Shown here: piece by piece, positions 8,832-16,967 of the stretch
Position numbering within the stretch: position 1 is the stretch's first letter
Layout: the number at the start of each line of letters is the position of its first letter
Origin: an uncultured Jannaschia sp.
GTDB taxonomy: Bacteria > Pseudomonadota > Alphaproteobacteria > Rhodobacterales > Rhodobacteraceae
Direction: 5' to 3'
Assembly (NCBI RefSeq): GCF_947494025.1
Contig: NZ_CANLTQ010000001.1
Span: 671,250-735,249 of the forward strand
Length of the DNA: 64,000 nt
The notes under the pieces: model-generated
The model's input: the letters and a program-made list of their open reading frames with translations, nothing else
What the model was told of the DNA's origin: nothing
The model's database searches: none
Program-made: the position numbers and the translations under genes

Positions 8832-10678
8832 TCCGCCGCCTCCTGCGCGCGCGTGTCGATGAAGCCGCCGGATTGCCGCGCCCAGAACTTCGCGTAGAGG
8901 CCGCCCTGCCCGAGCAGCGCCTCGTGCGTGCCCTCCTCGACGACGCGGCCGTCGTCGATGACCACGATCCGGTCCATCGCGGCGATGGTGGACAGGCGGT
9001 GCGCGATGGCGATCACGGTCTTGCCCTCCATCATCCCGTAGAGCGTGTCCTGAATCGCCGCCTCGATCTCCGAGTCGAGCGCGCTCGTCGCCTCGTCGAG
9101 CACCAGCACCGGCGCGTCCTTCAGGATCACGCGGGCGAGGGCCACGCGCTGGCGCTGACCGCCCGACAGCTTGACGCCCCGCTCGCCCACCTGCGCGTCG
9201 TAGCCGCGATTGCCTTCCGGGTCCGCGAGCTCGAGGATGAAGTCGTGCGCCTGCGCCTTCCGCGCGGCGGCGAAGACCTCCGCGTCGGTGGCGTCGATCC
9301 GGCCGTAGCGGATGTTCTCCATGACCGAGCGATGAAGGAGCGAGCTGTCCTGCTGCACCATGCCGATCGCGTGCCGCAGGCTTTGCTGCGTCACCTGCGT
9401 CACGTCCTGCCCGTCGAGCGTGATGCGGCCCTGCTCCGGGTCGTAGAAGCGCAAGAGCAGCTTCACCAGCGTGGACTTGCCTGCGCCCGACCGTCCGACG
9501 ACGCCGACCTTCTCGCCCGGGCGGACATGCAGCGTCAGGTCGGTGATCCCGCCCGCGCCACCGCCGTAATGATGCGTCACCCCCTCGAAGACGAGATCGC
9601 CCCGGGCAAGGCGCAGCGGCGCGGCGTCCGGCGCGTCCAGCAGGCGGATCGGCTGCGCGATCGTCTCCAGCCCCTCGGCCACGACGCCGAGCGCGCGGAA
9701 GAACGTCGACAGCGCCCACATGATCCAGCCGGTCATCGCGTTCAGCCGCAGCACCAGCGCCGTCGCCGCCGCGACCACGCCGACCGAGGCCTGCCCCTGC
9801 ATCCACAAAAGCACCGCCCAGCCGACCACCCCCACGATCAGGAGCCCGTTCAACATCACGAGCGCCACGTCCATGATCGTGAAGAGCCGCATCTCCGCGG
9901 CGAAGGTGCTGCGCGTCGTCTCGATCGCCTCGCGCGCGTAGGTCAGCTCCTGCCCCTCATGCGCGAAGAGCTTGACGGAGTGGACGTTGGTATAGGCGTC
10001 GACCACCCGCCCCGTCGTCATCGAGCGCGCGTCCGAGGACGCCTTGGAGGCCGGCCCGATCCGCCGCATCGTCCAGCGCACGAGCCCGCCATAGAGAACG
10101 ATCCAGACCAGCATCGGGATCAGCAGCCGGGCATCGGCGTCGAACAGCAGGATGGCCGCGCCAACCAGATAGGCGATGGCGAAGGTGATCGCGTCGAAGA
10201 CCTGAAAGATGGCGTCGCCCGCCGCGGTGGGCGTCTGCATGATCCGGTTGGCGACGCGGCCGGCGAAATCGTTCTCGAACCAGCCGACGGATTGCCCCAG
10301 CACCTGATTGTGCGCGCGCCAGCGGAACATCGCGCCCATCTGCGGCAGGATCGCGTTGTTCAGGAGCATCACGTCGAGCGCCTGGATCGCCGGGCGGATC
10401 AGCAAGATGAAGACCGCGACCGCCACCAGTTCCAGCCCGTGATCGCGGGCGAGGTCGGCGGGCGTCGTGTCCGAAAGGATGTCGACGATCCGGCCCATAT
10501 AGGCGATGAGCCCGATCTCCACGACCGCGACCGCGACGGAAACGAGCGCGGTGATCGCGAAGAGACGGTGAAACGGTCTGGTCCAGGACCGAAGGAACGG
10601 CCAAAGCCGGGCGGGCGGGGTCTCGCCCCCCTGATGCGATGCATAGGGGTCGACGCGGGATTCGAGAAATCGGAACAT
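8828..10678 (-). CDS. ABC exporter half-transporter (TMD-NBD), first of a pair
   Basis: A 616-residue fused permease-ATPase. Six membrane helices precede a complete ATPase domain with Walker A GRSGAGKST, signature LSGGQRQR, Walker B VLVLDEATSALD and AHRLST. It is a paralogue of the half-transporter at 6031-7887 and is expected to pair with it in the inner membrane. The ATG at 10678 was chosen for its AAAGG ribosome-binding site; an in-frame GTG at 10732 is possible but lacks one. It heads a three-gene coupled operon whose middle gene is a GIY-YIG protein. Both ATPase sites look intact, so neither subunit is visibly degenerate. Confidence 0.9.
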   Translation of the reverse strand: MFRFLESRVDPYASHQGGETPPARLWPFLRSWTRPFHRLFAITALVSVAVAVVEIGLIAYMGRIVDILSDTTPADLARDHGLELVAVAVFILLIRPAIQALDVMLLNNAILPQMGAMFRWRAHNQVLGQSVGWFENDFAGRVANRIMQTPTAAGDAIFQVFDAITFAIAYLVGAAILLFDADARLLIPMLVWIVLYGGLVRWTMRRIGPASKASSDARSMTTGRVVDAYTNVHSVKLFAHEGQELTYAREAIETTRSTFAAEMRLFTIMDVALVMLNGLLIVGVVGWAVLLWMQGQASVGVVAAATALVLRLNAMTGWIMWALSTFFRALGVVAEGLETIAQPIRLLDAPDAAPLRLARGDLVFEGVTHHYGGGAGGITDLTLHVRPGEKVGVVGRSGAGKSTLVKLLLRFYDPEQGRITLDGQDVTQVTQQSLRHAIGMVQQDSSLLHRSVMENIRYGRIDATDAEVFAAARKAQAHDFILELADPEGNRGYDAQVGERGVKLSGGQRQRVALARVILKDAPVLVLDEATSALDSEIEAAIQDTLYGMMEGKTVIAIAHRLSTIAAMDRIVVIDDGRVVEEGTHEALLGQGGLYAKFWARQSGGFIDTRAQEAAE

Positions 10679-10760
10679 CGGAGGGCCTTTCGGGCTCGAT
10701 CCGCATATAACGCCCCCGTCCGGAATTGCCACGGATCGGCGACGCTGCGCCGGTTTTGCG

Positions 10761-11912
10761 TCAGTCCACGGCGAGGGCCGCGACGCGCAGCTCCTCCTTC
10801 GACACCTGCCCCGCCCAAGCCCGCCAGAGCGTTCGCGCCCGCGCGAGACCCTGCCCGAGCGCCGGGCCGGACAGGTCGGGCATCAGATCGGCCGAGGCGA
10901 GGGGGAAGGTCGCGTCGGCGCCAGCCCGGGCGGCGGCGATCTCGTCCGCGTCGAGAGGTCGCGCCCGGAGCGCCGCGCGAATGGCGAGGACGTCGCGCGC
11001 ACGCTCTGCCCCGAGTTCGTCGCCAAGCGCGAAGGCCGACGCATCGCCGCGCGCGGCCTCCGAGAGGGTGGCGACGGCGCGGCCTTCCGCCTTCGACAGG
11101 CGCAGGCGGGCGACGTCGCCGCCCAGCGCCGCGAGCCGGACGATCCAGTCCGAGGGGGCGTCCTCCAGATGCACCAGCACCGGCAGCGCCGCCGGCCCCG
11201 CCCCCGGAAGGACGCGCCAGAGGAGTCCCGCCTGCCCCATCGCCGCGACGGCCGGGGCAGGGTCGGGCGCGGCCAGAAGGCGGCGCATCTCGTGGCCGAT
11301 CCGCTCCGCGCTGAGCCGGTCGAGCCCGTCACCCGCCGCCGCGCAGGCCGCGAGCCCCTCGGCGTCGATCCCGTGATCCGGGTCGCCGTACCAGGCCGTG
11401 AAGCGGAAGAAGCGAAGGATGCGAAGGTAATCCTCCGCGATGCGTGCGGCGGGGTCGCCGATGAAACGCAGGCGCCGGGCCCGCAGATCGGGCAGGCCGC
11501 CCAGCGGGTCGATCACCGTCCCGTCCGCTTCGGCGTAGAGCGCGTTCATCGTGAAGTCCCGCCGGGATGCGTCCTCGGCCACGTCGTCGGAAAAGGCGAC
11601 GGTGGCATGGCGCCCGTCGGTCTCGACGTCGCGGCGGAAGGTCGTGACCTCGTGCGGGACGCCGTCGGCGACAACCGTGACCGTGCCGTGGTCGATGCCC
11701 GTGGGGACAGGCTTCAACCCGGCCGCGCGGGCCAGCTCCACGACCCGCTCGGGGCGGGCATCCGTGGCGATGTCGACATCGGCGACCGGCGCGCCGAGCG
11801 CGGCGTTGCGCACGCAACCGCCCACGGCCAGCGCCCGGTGGCCGCCCGCGCGCAGCATCGCGAAGACCCCCTGCGTGGATGTGGCCCTCAGCCAGTCGCC
11901 GTCGATTCGCAT
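10761..11912 (-). CDS. CCA tRNA nucleotidyltransferase
   Basis: A 383-residue class II tRNA nucleotidyltransferase that adds or repairs the 3' CCA end of tRNA. The head domain has GGCVRNAALG and the metal-binding D-x-D (VADVDIAT), then RRDFTMNALY and the ARIAEDYLRILRFFRF segment typical of the poly(A) polymerase/CCA family. The C-terminal part is alpha-helical as in alphaproteobacterial members. The ATG overlaps the end of the upstream Nudix gene by 25 bp, a linkage common in this bacterial group. Whether it adds the full CCA or only part of it cannot be told from the sequence. Confidence 0.9.
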   Translation of the reverse strand: MRIDGDWLRATSTQGVFAMLRAGGHRALAVGGCVRNAALGAPVADVDIATDARPERVVELARAAGLKPVPTGIDHGTVTVVADGVPHEVTTFRRDVETDGRHATVAFSDDVAEDASRRDFTMNALYAEADGTVIDPLGGLPDLRARRLRFIGDPAARIAEDYLRILRFFRFTAWYGDPDHGIDAEGLAACAAAGDGLDRLSAERIGHEMRRLLAAPDPAPAVAAMGQAGLLWRVLPGAGPAALPVLVHLEDAPSDWIVRLAALGGDVARLRLSKAEGRAVATLSEAARGDASAFALGDELGAERARDVLAIRAALRARPLDADEIAAARAGADATFPLASADLMPDLSGPALGQGLARARTLWRAWAGQVSKEELRVAALAVD

Positions 11913-12490
11913 CGCATCCGCTCCGCCAGTCCCCGAAGCATCCGGGCCGTGGCGCCCCAGATGTAGTAGGGCCCGTAGGGCACGGCATAGTAACGCCGCC
12001 AGGTGCCGCGCCATTGCCGCCGTTCGATCGTGTAGTTCGCCGGCTCGAGGAGATGGGCGAGCGGCACGGTGAAGACCTCGTCCACCTCGCCCGGCTCCGG
12101 CAGCCAGCGGAAGGGCGCGACCGTCGCCACGACGGGCGTGACGGTGAACCCGGTCACGGTCTCGTGCGAGGGCAGCCGGCCCAGAACGCATGCCGCGTCG
12201 CCGGGCAGGCCGACCTCCTCCCCCGCCTCGCGCAGGGCCGCCGCCTCGGGCGTCTCCCCCGCCTCGAGCTTGCCGCCGGGAAAGGCGACCTGTCCGGGAT
12301 GGTGGCGGAGCTTCGAGCTGCGCTTGGTCAGGAGCACCTGCAGCCCCGCGGGGCCGTCCATCAGCGGCACCAGAACCGCCGCGTCGCGCAGGATGCGGCG
12401 GCCGGGCAGCACGACCTCGGGGTTCAGGTCGAAGTCGGACGAGTCCCTGCCCGGCCGTGCCAGGGCGTCTCTGATGCGGTCAATCCGCAT
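11888..12490 (-). CDS. CoA-pyrophosphatase-type Nudix hydrolase (NudL-like)
   Basis: A 200-residue Nudix protein with a complete GX5EX7REUXEEXGU box (GKLEAGETPEAAALREAGEE) preceded by the LTKRSSKLRHHPGQVAFPGG stretch that marks the CoA/acyl-CoA diphosphatase (NudL, formerly UPF0035) branch. The likely activity is cleavage of CoA derivatives to phosphopantetheine and 3',5'-ADP. The start overlaps the end of hslO by 11 bp and the end overlaps the CCA gene by 25 bp, so the three genes form one tightly coupled minus-strand operon. Substrate is inferred from the family motif only. Confidence 0.85.
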   Translation of the reverse strand: MRIDRIRDALARPGRDSSDFDLNPEVVLPGRRILRDAAVLVPLMDGPAGLQVLLTKRSSKLRHHPGQVAFPGGKLEAGETPEAAALREAGEEVGLPGDAACVLGRLPSHETVTGFTVTPVVATVAPFRWLPEPGEVDEVFTVPLAHLLEPANYTIERRQWRGTWRRYYAVPYGPYYIWGATARMLRGLAERMRCESTATG

Positions 12491-13478
12491 CCTTCGTCGC
12501 CTCGAAGCCCAGCGTCGCGGGGTCGAACTCGTAATGCGCGCCGCAGAACTGGCAATCCGCGGTCACCCGCCCGTCCTCGGTCGTCATGTGGGCGATGTCC
12601 TTCTGCGAGTAGATCGACAGCGACTGCCGCACCTTTTCCGCCGAGCAGGTGCAGCCGAAGCGCACCGGCTGCGGATCGAAGACGCGCGGCCCCTCCTCGT
12701 GGAAGAGTCGCAGGAGGAGGTCGGTCGGCGCCACGGTCGGGCCGATCAGCTCCAGCTCGCCGGTCGTGTCGAGCAGGATGTTGGCGCGGCTCCAGTTCTC
12801 CTCCGCATCGTCGTCGAGGATGTCGGACGCGGTGAGCAGCCCGCCCTCGCCCGACCCGCCGCCGGTGGCGAAGGGGGAGGCCTTCGGCATGTGCTGCAAC
12901 ATCACGCCGCCCGCGCGCCAGCCCTCGGCCCGGCCCGGCTCCTGCGAGCGGCCGTAGGCCAGCGCGAAGCGGGTGGGAATCTGCTCGGATTGGGCGAAGT
13001 AGGTCTCCGCGCAGGCGGCGAGGCTTCCGCCGGCGAGCGGCGTGATCCCCTGATATGGCGTCATCCCCTTCCCCTGGTCGATCAGGATGGCGAAATAACC
13101 CTGTCCCACGAGGTCGAAGGGCCGCGCGTCCAGGCCGAGTTCGTCGCGCCGGTCACGGTCGAAGCTGGCCCAGGCGCGGATGCGCGCGGGCTCTCCGTCC
13201 TCGGTCGGGCCGTAGTAATCCGTCGCCAGAAGCCGCGCCGGCCCGTCGCCGCGAACCTGTAGCGACAACTTCCAGCGGAGCTTGATCGTCTGCCCGATCA
13301 ACGCGGTCAGCAGCGCCATCTCGGCCACCAGCGCCTCGATGGCCGGGGGGTAGTCGTGCTGCGACAGGATTTCGGCCAGAACGTTGTCGAGACGTGCCAC
13401 CCGGCCGCGAATGTCGCTCGCGTCGAGCTGAAAGGGCAATACGGTGTCGTCCCAGAGGCGGGGAATGGTCTCGGTCAT
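12480..13478 (-). CDS. hslO: Redox-regulated chaperone Hsp33
   Basis: A 332-residue cytosolic chaperone of the Hsp33 family. The C-terminal zinc/redox switch is intact: CTC near residue 270 and CQFC about 33 residues later. Oxidation of these cysteines releases zinc and activates holdase function in the known family. It is the first gene of the hslO-nudL-cca operon. The divergent Nudix gene starts 95 bp away, so the short gap holds promoters for both directions. The N-terminal domain (VLPFQLDASDIRGRVARL) fits the family. Confidence 0.92.
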   Translation of the reverse strand: MTETIPRLWDDTVLPFQLDASDIRGRVARLDNVLAEILSQHDYPPAIEALVAEMALLTALIGQTIKLRWKLSLQVRGDGPARLLATDYYGPTEDGEPARIRAWASFDRDRRDELGLDARPFDLVGQGYFAILIDQGKGMTPYQGITPLAGGSLAACAETYFAQSEQIPTRFALAYGRSQEPGRAEGWRAGGVMLQHMPKASPFATGGGSGEGGLLTASDILDDDAEENWSRANILLDTTGELELIGPTVAPTDLLLRLFHEEGPRVFDPQPVRFGCTCSAEKVRQSLSIYSQKDIAHMTTEDGRVTADCQFCGAHYEFDPATLGFEATKDAD

Positions 13479-13572
13479 GACAGGTGTCCTTCGCGTCGCC
13501 CGGCTTCAAACTCCAGCGCGGGACTGGCATCAAGCCGCTCATATAGGTTTTGACATTGCCAGGATAAACCCC

Positions 13573-14055
13573 GTGATACCCCGCTACGGAAATCCCCCGC
13601 GCCGGGGCACGGCCTACCGGGCGCGGCCCGGCGCCTACGCCCTTCTGATCCGCGACGACCGCATCCTGCTCACCGTGCAGGAGACGTCCGCGGGCGAGGA
13701 GGTGCAGCTGCCGGGCGGCGGCATCGATCCGGGCGAGTCCGCCCGTCCGGCGCTGCTGCGGGAGATCCTGGAGGAGACGGGGCATACGGCGACGATCCTG
13801 CGGCGCTTGACCGTCTGGCGGGAGTTCACCTGGATGCCCGATTACGGACGGCACACGGAGAAGCTCTGTCACGTCTATCTCGGACGGCCCGGTCTCCGGC
13901 TCGGTCCGGCCCGCGAGGCGGGGCATCGTGCGCTGTGGCTTCCGCTGGCGGCGGCGCGCGAAAGGATCGCGCAGGAGGGCGGGCGCCGGGCGCTCGCGCG
14001 GTGGCTCGCCCGGCCCCGTCAGGCCGCAGCCTCGACCCTCGTCGGAAGGTCGTAG
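13573..14055 (+). CDS. Nudix hydrolase
   Basis: A 160-residue Nudix-fold protein with an intact signature (GGGIDPGESARPALLREILE followed by ETGH). The GTG at 13573 is preferred because AGGA lies eight bases upstream; the frame is open further upstream but that part would overlap the divergent hslO gene. A TTGACA sequence lies about 25 bases upstream of the start. The substrate is unknown; related proteins are annotated as general (d)NTP or nucleoside-diphosphate-X hydrolases. The last 37 bp overlap the 3' end of the convergent PP2C gene. Confidence 0.75.
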   Translation: MIPRYGNPPRRGTAYRARPGAYALLIRDDRILLTVQETSAGEEVQLPGGGIDPGESARPALLREILEETGHTATILRRLTVWREFTWMPDYGRHTEKLCHVYLGRPGLRLGPAREAGHRALWLPLAAARERIAQEGGRRALARWLARPRQAAASTLVGRS

Positions 14056-15296
14056 CGGAACAGCAGCATCGAGATGTCGTCCTCGAACTGATTGATCCCG
14101 GCATGGTCGTGCAGCGCCGCCTCGATCCCGTCCACCGCCGCCTCGGGGGCGCCGTCGATGCCGGCCAGAAGCGCCATCAGCCCCTCCTCCGCGAGCATGT
14201 CGCCACGGGTATCGGTGCAATCCGTCAGACCGTCGGAATAGGCCAGCAGAGCGTCGCCCGGCGCCAGCCGCGCCGTGACGCGGTCGAAGCTCACCTCCGG
14301 CAGAAGCCCCACGGGCGGCCCGCCCTCCCCCAGCCGATCCACGCGACCGTCCGCGCGGCGGATCAGCGGGTGGGGATGGCCGGCCTGACAGAACTCGACC
14401 TCGCCCGTTTCCGTATCGACATAAGCGAGGACGCCGGTGAAGTAGATGTCCGAGACCAGCTCGCGGAGCATGATCTCGTTGAGGCGCCGCATCACCACCT
14501 CCGGGCTGTGCGCGCCGGTGCCGTCGCTACGGAAAGCGATGTTGCCGCGGCGCGAGGCGTAGGTGAAGAGCCCCGCGAGCCGTCCCGTCAGCAGGGCCGA
14601 CGCGATGCCGTGTCCCGAGACGTCGATCGAATAGAGCGCGATCCGCGTGTCCGAGATCGGGAAGTAGCCGACAAGGTCGCCGCCGATCTGACCCGAGGTC
14701 ACCAGCCGCAGGGACAACTCCGACCCGCCCATCCGGTACGTGGGTGCCGGCAGGAACGCCCGTTGCAGCTTGCGCGCCTCGGCGAGGTCCCGGTTGACCG
14801 CCTCGTGCATGGTGCGCAGCTCGTCCAGCGTGGCGCGCACCTCCTGGTTCCGCTGCAGGAGCTTTTCCTGCATCTCGAGCAGGCGGCGCGCGGTATTGAT
14901 CCGCGCGCGAAGCTCGGCGATGTCGATCGGCCGGGTCACGAAATCGTCCGCCCCGGCCTCGAGTCCGCTCGTCTTGAACGCCCGATCCGTTTCCGAGGTC
15001 ATCAGGACGAAATAGGTATAGGTCTGCTGCGCCAGTTCGCGGAGCGTGCGGCAGAATTCCGGTCCGTCCATCTCCGGCATCTGCCAGTCCGACAGGATGA
15101 GCCGGATCGGCGGATCCTCCGTCATGCACAGGAAAAGCCCTTCGGCCGCGTTCGACGCGGTCAGAACCTCGATGTCCATTGCCTCCAGCAACGAAACGAG
15201 AAGGTGTCGCTGCGACGCGCTGTCGTCGACGACGAGCGCGCGCAGGCATTCGCCGGCCCTGGGCAGCAATCTATCGTCCTTCTCGGTCATCGGCAT
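14019..15296 (-). CDS. Response regulator with PP2C/SpoIIE phosphatase output
   Basis: A 425-residue two-domain regulator. Residues about 18-135 form a receiver domain (ALVVDDSASQRHLL, phospho-Asp in ILSDWQMPEMDG, Lys replaced by Arg in FVTRPIDIAE). A coiled-coil linker follows, then a SpoIIE-type PP2C phosphatase domain with metal-binding aspartates (GGDLVGYF, DVSGHG, YSDGLTD, DDISML). Proteins of this architecture dephosphorylate anti-sigma-factor antagonists in partner switching. The divergent small gene 15422-15772 resembles an Hpt phosphotransfer protein and may feed the receiver. Starts at 15296 or 15290 are both possible. Confidence 0.88.
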   Translation of the reverse strand: MPMTEKDDRLLPRAGECLRALVVDDSASQRHLLVSLLEAMDIEVLTASNAAEGLFLCMTEDPPIRLILSDWQMPEMDGPEFCRTLRELAQQTYTYFVLMTSETDRAFKTSGLEAGADDFVTRPIDIAELRARINTARRLLEMQEKLLQRNQEVRATLDELRTMHEAVNRDLAEARKLQRAFLPAPTYRMGGSELSLRLVTSGQIGGDLVGYFPISDTRIALYSIDVSGHGIASALLTGRLAGLFTYASRRGNIAFRSDGTGAHSPEVVMRRLNEIMLRELVSDIYFTGVLAYVDTETGEVEFCQAGHPHPLIRRADGRVDRLGEGGPPVGLLPEVSFDRVTARLAPGDALLAYSDGLTDCTDTRGDMLAEEGLMALLAGIDGAPEAAVDGIEAALHDHAGINQFEDDISMLLFRYDLPTRVEAAA

Positions 15297-15352
15297 CGCG
15301 CTCCCGTGGTGCCGACGTCATGACCGGGCGGAAGTTAAAGTGCGGTGAAACG

Positions 15353-15373
15353 GCGCTTTTTTCGCAAAAGCGC
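15353..15373. other. Hairpin in the divergent PP2C/Hpt promoter region
   Basis: A perfect 8 bp inverted repeat (GCGCTTTT / AAAAGCGC) with a 5-base loop lies between the divergent PP2C regulator and the Hpt-like gene. It is followed by G-rich sequence rather than a T-run, so it does not read as a terminator for the plus strand. It may be a protein-binding site or part of the 5' leader of either gene. Confidence 0.35.
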
Positions 15374-15398
15374 GGTGGGCGTTAGGAAAGTGTTGATA

Positions 15399-15413
15399 CC
15401 TGTCGACGACAGG
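15399..15413. promoter_or_regulatory. 15 bp palindrome just upstream of the Hpt-like gene
   Basis: CCTGTCG-A-CGACAGG is a perfect palindrome with one central base. It ends 8 bases before the ATG of the Hpt-like gene, over the place where a ribosome-binding site would be. It could be an operator for a dimeric repressor or an RNA hairpin that masks translation. No regulator is recognised. Confidence 0.35.
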
Positions 15414-15421
15414 TTCGGCTC

Positions 15422-15772
15422 ATGATCGATCAGGCCCGCATCCTTGAACTTGAAAGCGAGATCGGGGCGGAGGATCTCGTGATGATCCTCGCCGCGTATT
15501 TCGAGGAAGCACGGGCGATGATCCGGCGGATCGAGCATGGTCTCCGGCCCGAGGAGATCGTCCGGGCGCTTCACTTCCTGCGCAGCGGCGCGCTCAATCT
15601 CGGGCTTGTCGGGCTTGCGGAGATCGCCGAGCGGATGCGGGAAATCGGCCCCGTCGCGGACGGGGCTGCCCTGACGGACATCCTGGAGGAAACACGGGTC
15701 GCGCTCGCGCCGCGGATGCCCGCGGCACGATCCCTCAGATCACCAGCTCGCCCAGAAGCGGGTCGTCCGTAA
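15422..15772 (+). CDS. Hpt-domain-like histidine phosphotransfer protein
   Basis: A 116-residue mostly helical protein. The segment HFLRSGALNLGLVGLA matches the Hpt pattern (phospho-acceptor His, then a small-residue/Gly stretch and a Leu-Gly turn), placing the putative phosphorylated His near residue 51. It lies divergent to the response-regulator/PP2C gene, which suggests a phosphorelay to or from that receiver. The basic, low-complexity C-terminal tail overlaps the 3' end of the convergent ilvA gene by 38 bp. The assignment rests on this one motif and on context, so it is moderate. Confidence 0.6.
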   Translation: MIDQARILELESEIGAEDLVMILAAYFEEARAMIRRIEHGLRPEEIVRALHFLRSGALNLGLVGLAEIAERMREIGPVADGAALTDILEETRVALAPRMPAARSLRSPARPEAGRP

Positions 15773-16967
15773 GATCCCGCCAGGCGAGTCCGAGACGGTC
15801 CATCCGCCCTTCCAACTCCGCGAACCCGCCCGCATCCGCGCTCTCGATCCCGATCAGGACACTGCCGAAATTGCGCGCGGACTTCTTGAGGTATTCGAAC
15901 CGCGCGATGTCGTCGTCGGGTCCGAGGATGTCGAGGAACTCGCGCAGCGCGCCCGGCCGCTGCGCCATCCGCAGGACGTAGTATTTCTTCAGCCCGGCGA
16001 AGCGCAGCGCCCGTTCCTTGACGTCGGGCAGTCGTTCGAAGTCGAAGTTCCCGCCCGAGGTCACGCAGACGACGCGTCGGCCAGCGATCTCCGGCCCGAG
16101 GTCGCGCAGCGCGTCGATCGAGAGCGCGCCCGCCGGCTCGAGGACGATGCCCTCGGTGTTCAGCATCTCCTGGATGGTGATGCAGATCCGGTTCTCCGGC
16201 ACGCGCAGGACGTGCTGCGGCGGGACCTGGCGCAGCGTCGCGAACGTCCGGTTGCCGATCCGCGCCACCGCGGCGCCGTCCACGAAACTGTCGAGCGTTT
16301 CGAGCGTCACCGGCTTGCCCGCCGCCAGCGCGGCCGACAGCGAGGCGCCGCCCGCCGGCTCCACGTAGCGGATCTCGGGAAGGACGCCCTTGGCCTGGAA
16401 ATAGCCGAGCATGCCGGCCGACAGGCCGCCGCCGCCCACGGGCAGGACGACCAGATCGGGCGGCACGGGCATCTGCATCAGCATCTCCACCGCGACCGAG
16501 GCCTGCCCCTCGATCACGTCGGCGTCGTCGAACGGCGACAAAAACTGCGCCCCCGTCTTTGCGCAGTACTCCTGCGCCGCCTCCAGGGTCGCGTCGAAGA
16601 AATCGCCGGTCAGGCGGATCTCGACACGCGCGCCGCCGAAGATCCGCGTCTTGGCGATCTTCTGGCCCGGCGTCGTCACCGGCATGAAGATCACGCCATC
16701 CACGCCCAGATGCCGGCACATCCAGGCGACGCCCTGCGCGTGGTTGCCGGCGCTGGCGCAGGCGACGCGGGAGCCATCCATCTTGCGCATCGCATTGAAC
16801 GCGCCGCGCAGCTTGTAGGAGCGGACAGGCGACAGGTCCTCGCGCTTGAGCCAGATATCGGCACCGAACCGGTCCGACAGCCAGTCGTTGCGCGCAAGCG
16901 GGGTCGGCGCGAAAACGCCCCGCATCGCCGCCGTCGCGGCTTCCGCCGCCTGCGCGAAATCAGTCAA
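15735..16967 (-). CDS. ilvA: Threonine ammonia-lyase (threonine dehydratase)
   Basis: A 410-residue PLP enzyme converting threonine to 2-oxobutanoate for isoleucine synthesis. The PLP lysine lies in SYKLRGAFNAM, the substrate loop is SAGNHAQGVAW and the phosphate-binding glycine loop is VGGGGLSAG. A C-terminal ACT-like regulatory domain (YYVLRMAQRPGALREFLDIL) suggests isoleucine feedback. The family N-terminus aligns with a TTG start at 16967 that overlaps the upstream gene's stop by 8 bp and has GAAAGG placed 8-12 bases upstream; the first ATG would delete about 14 residues. The frame is open into the upstream gene, but that part is not homologous. Confidence 0.9.
   Translation of the reverse strand: MTDFAQAAEAATAAMRGVFAPTPLARNDWLSDRFGADIWLKREDLSPVRSYKLRGAFNAMRKMDGSRVACASAGNHAQGVAWMCRHLGVDGVIFMPVTTPGQKIAKTRIFGGARVEIRLTGDFFDATLEAAQEYCAKTGAQFLSPFDDADVIEGQASVAVEMLMQMPVPPDLVVLPVGGGGLSAGMLGYFQAKGVLPEIRYVEPAGGASLSAALAAGKPVTLETLDSFVDGAAVARIGNRTFATLRQVPPQHVLRVPENRICITIQEMLNTEGIVLEPAGALSIDALRDLGPEIAGRRVVCVTSGGNFDFERLPDVKERALRFAGLKKYYVLRMAQRPGALREFLDILGPDDDIARFEYLKKSARNFGSVLIGIESADAGGFAELEGRMDRLGLAWRDLTDDPLLGELVI

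Noticed and set aside
13540..13572. TTGACA as a strong sigma70 promoter for the Nudix gene
   Set aside because: It lies too close to the GTG start to leave room for a -10 and leader, unless the start is further downstream, so it was not listed as a promoter.
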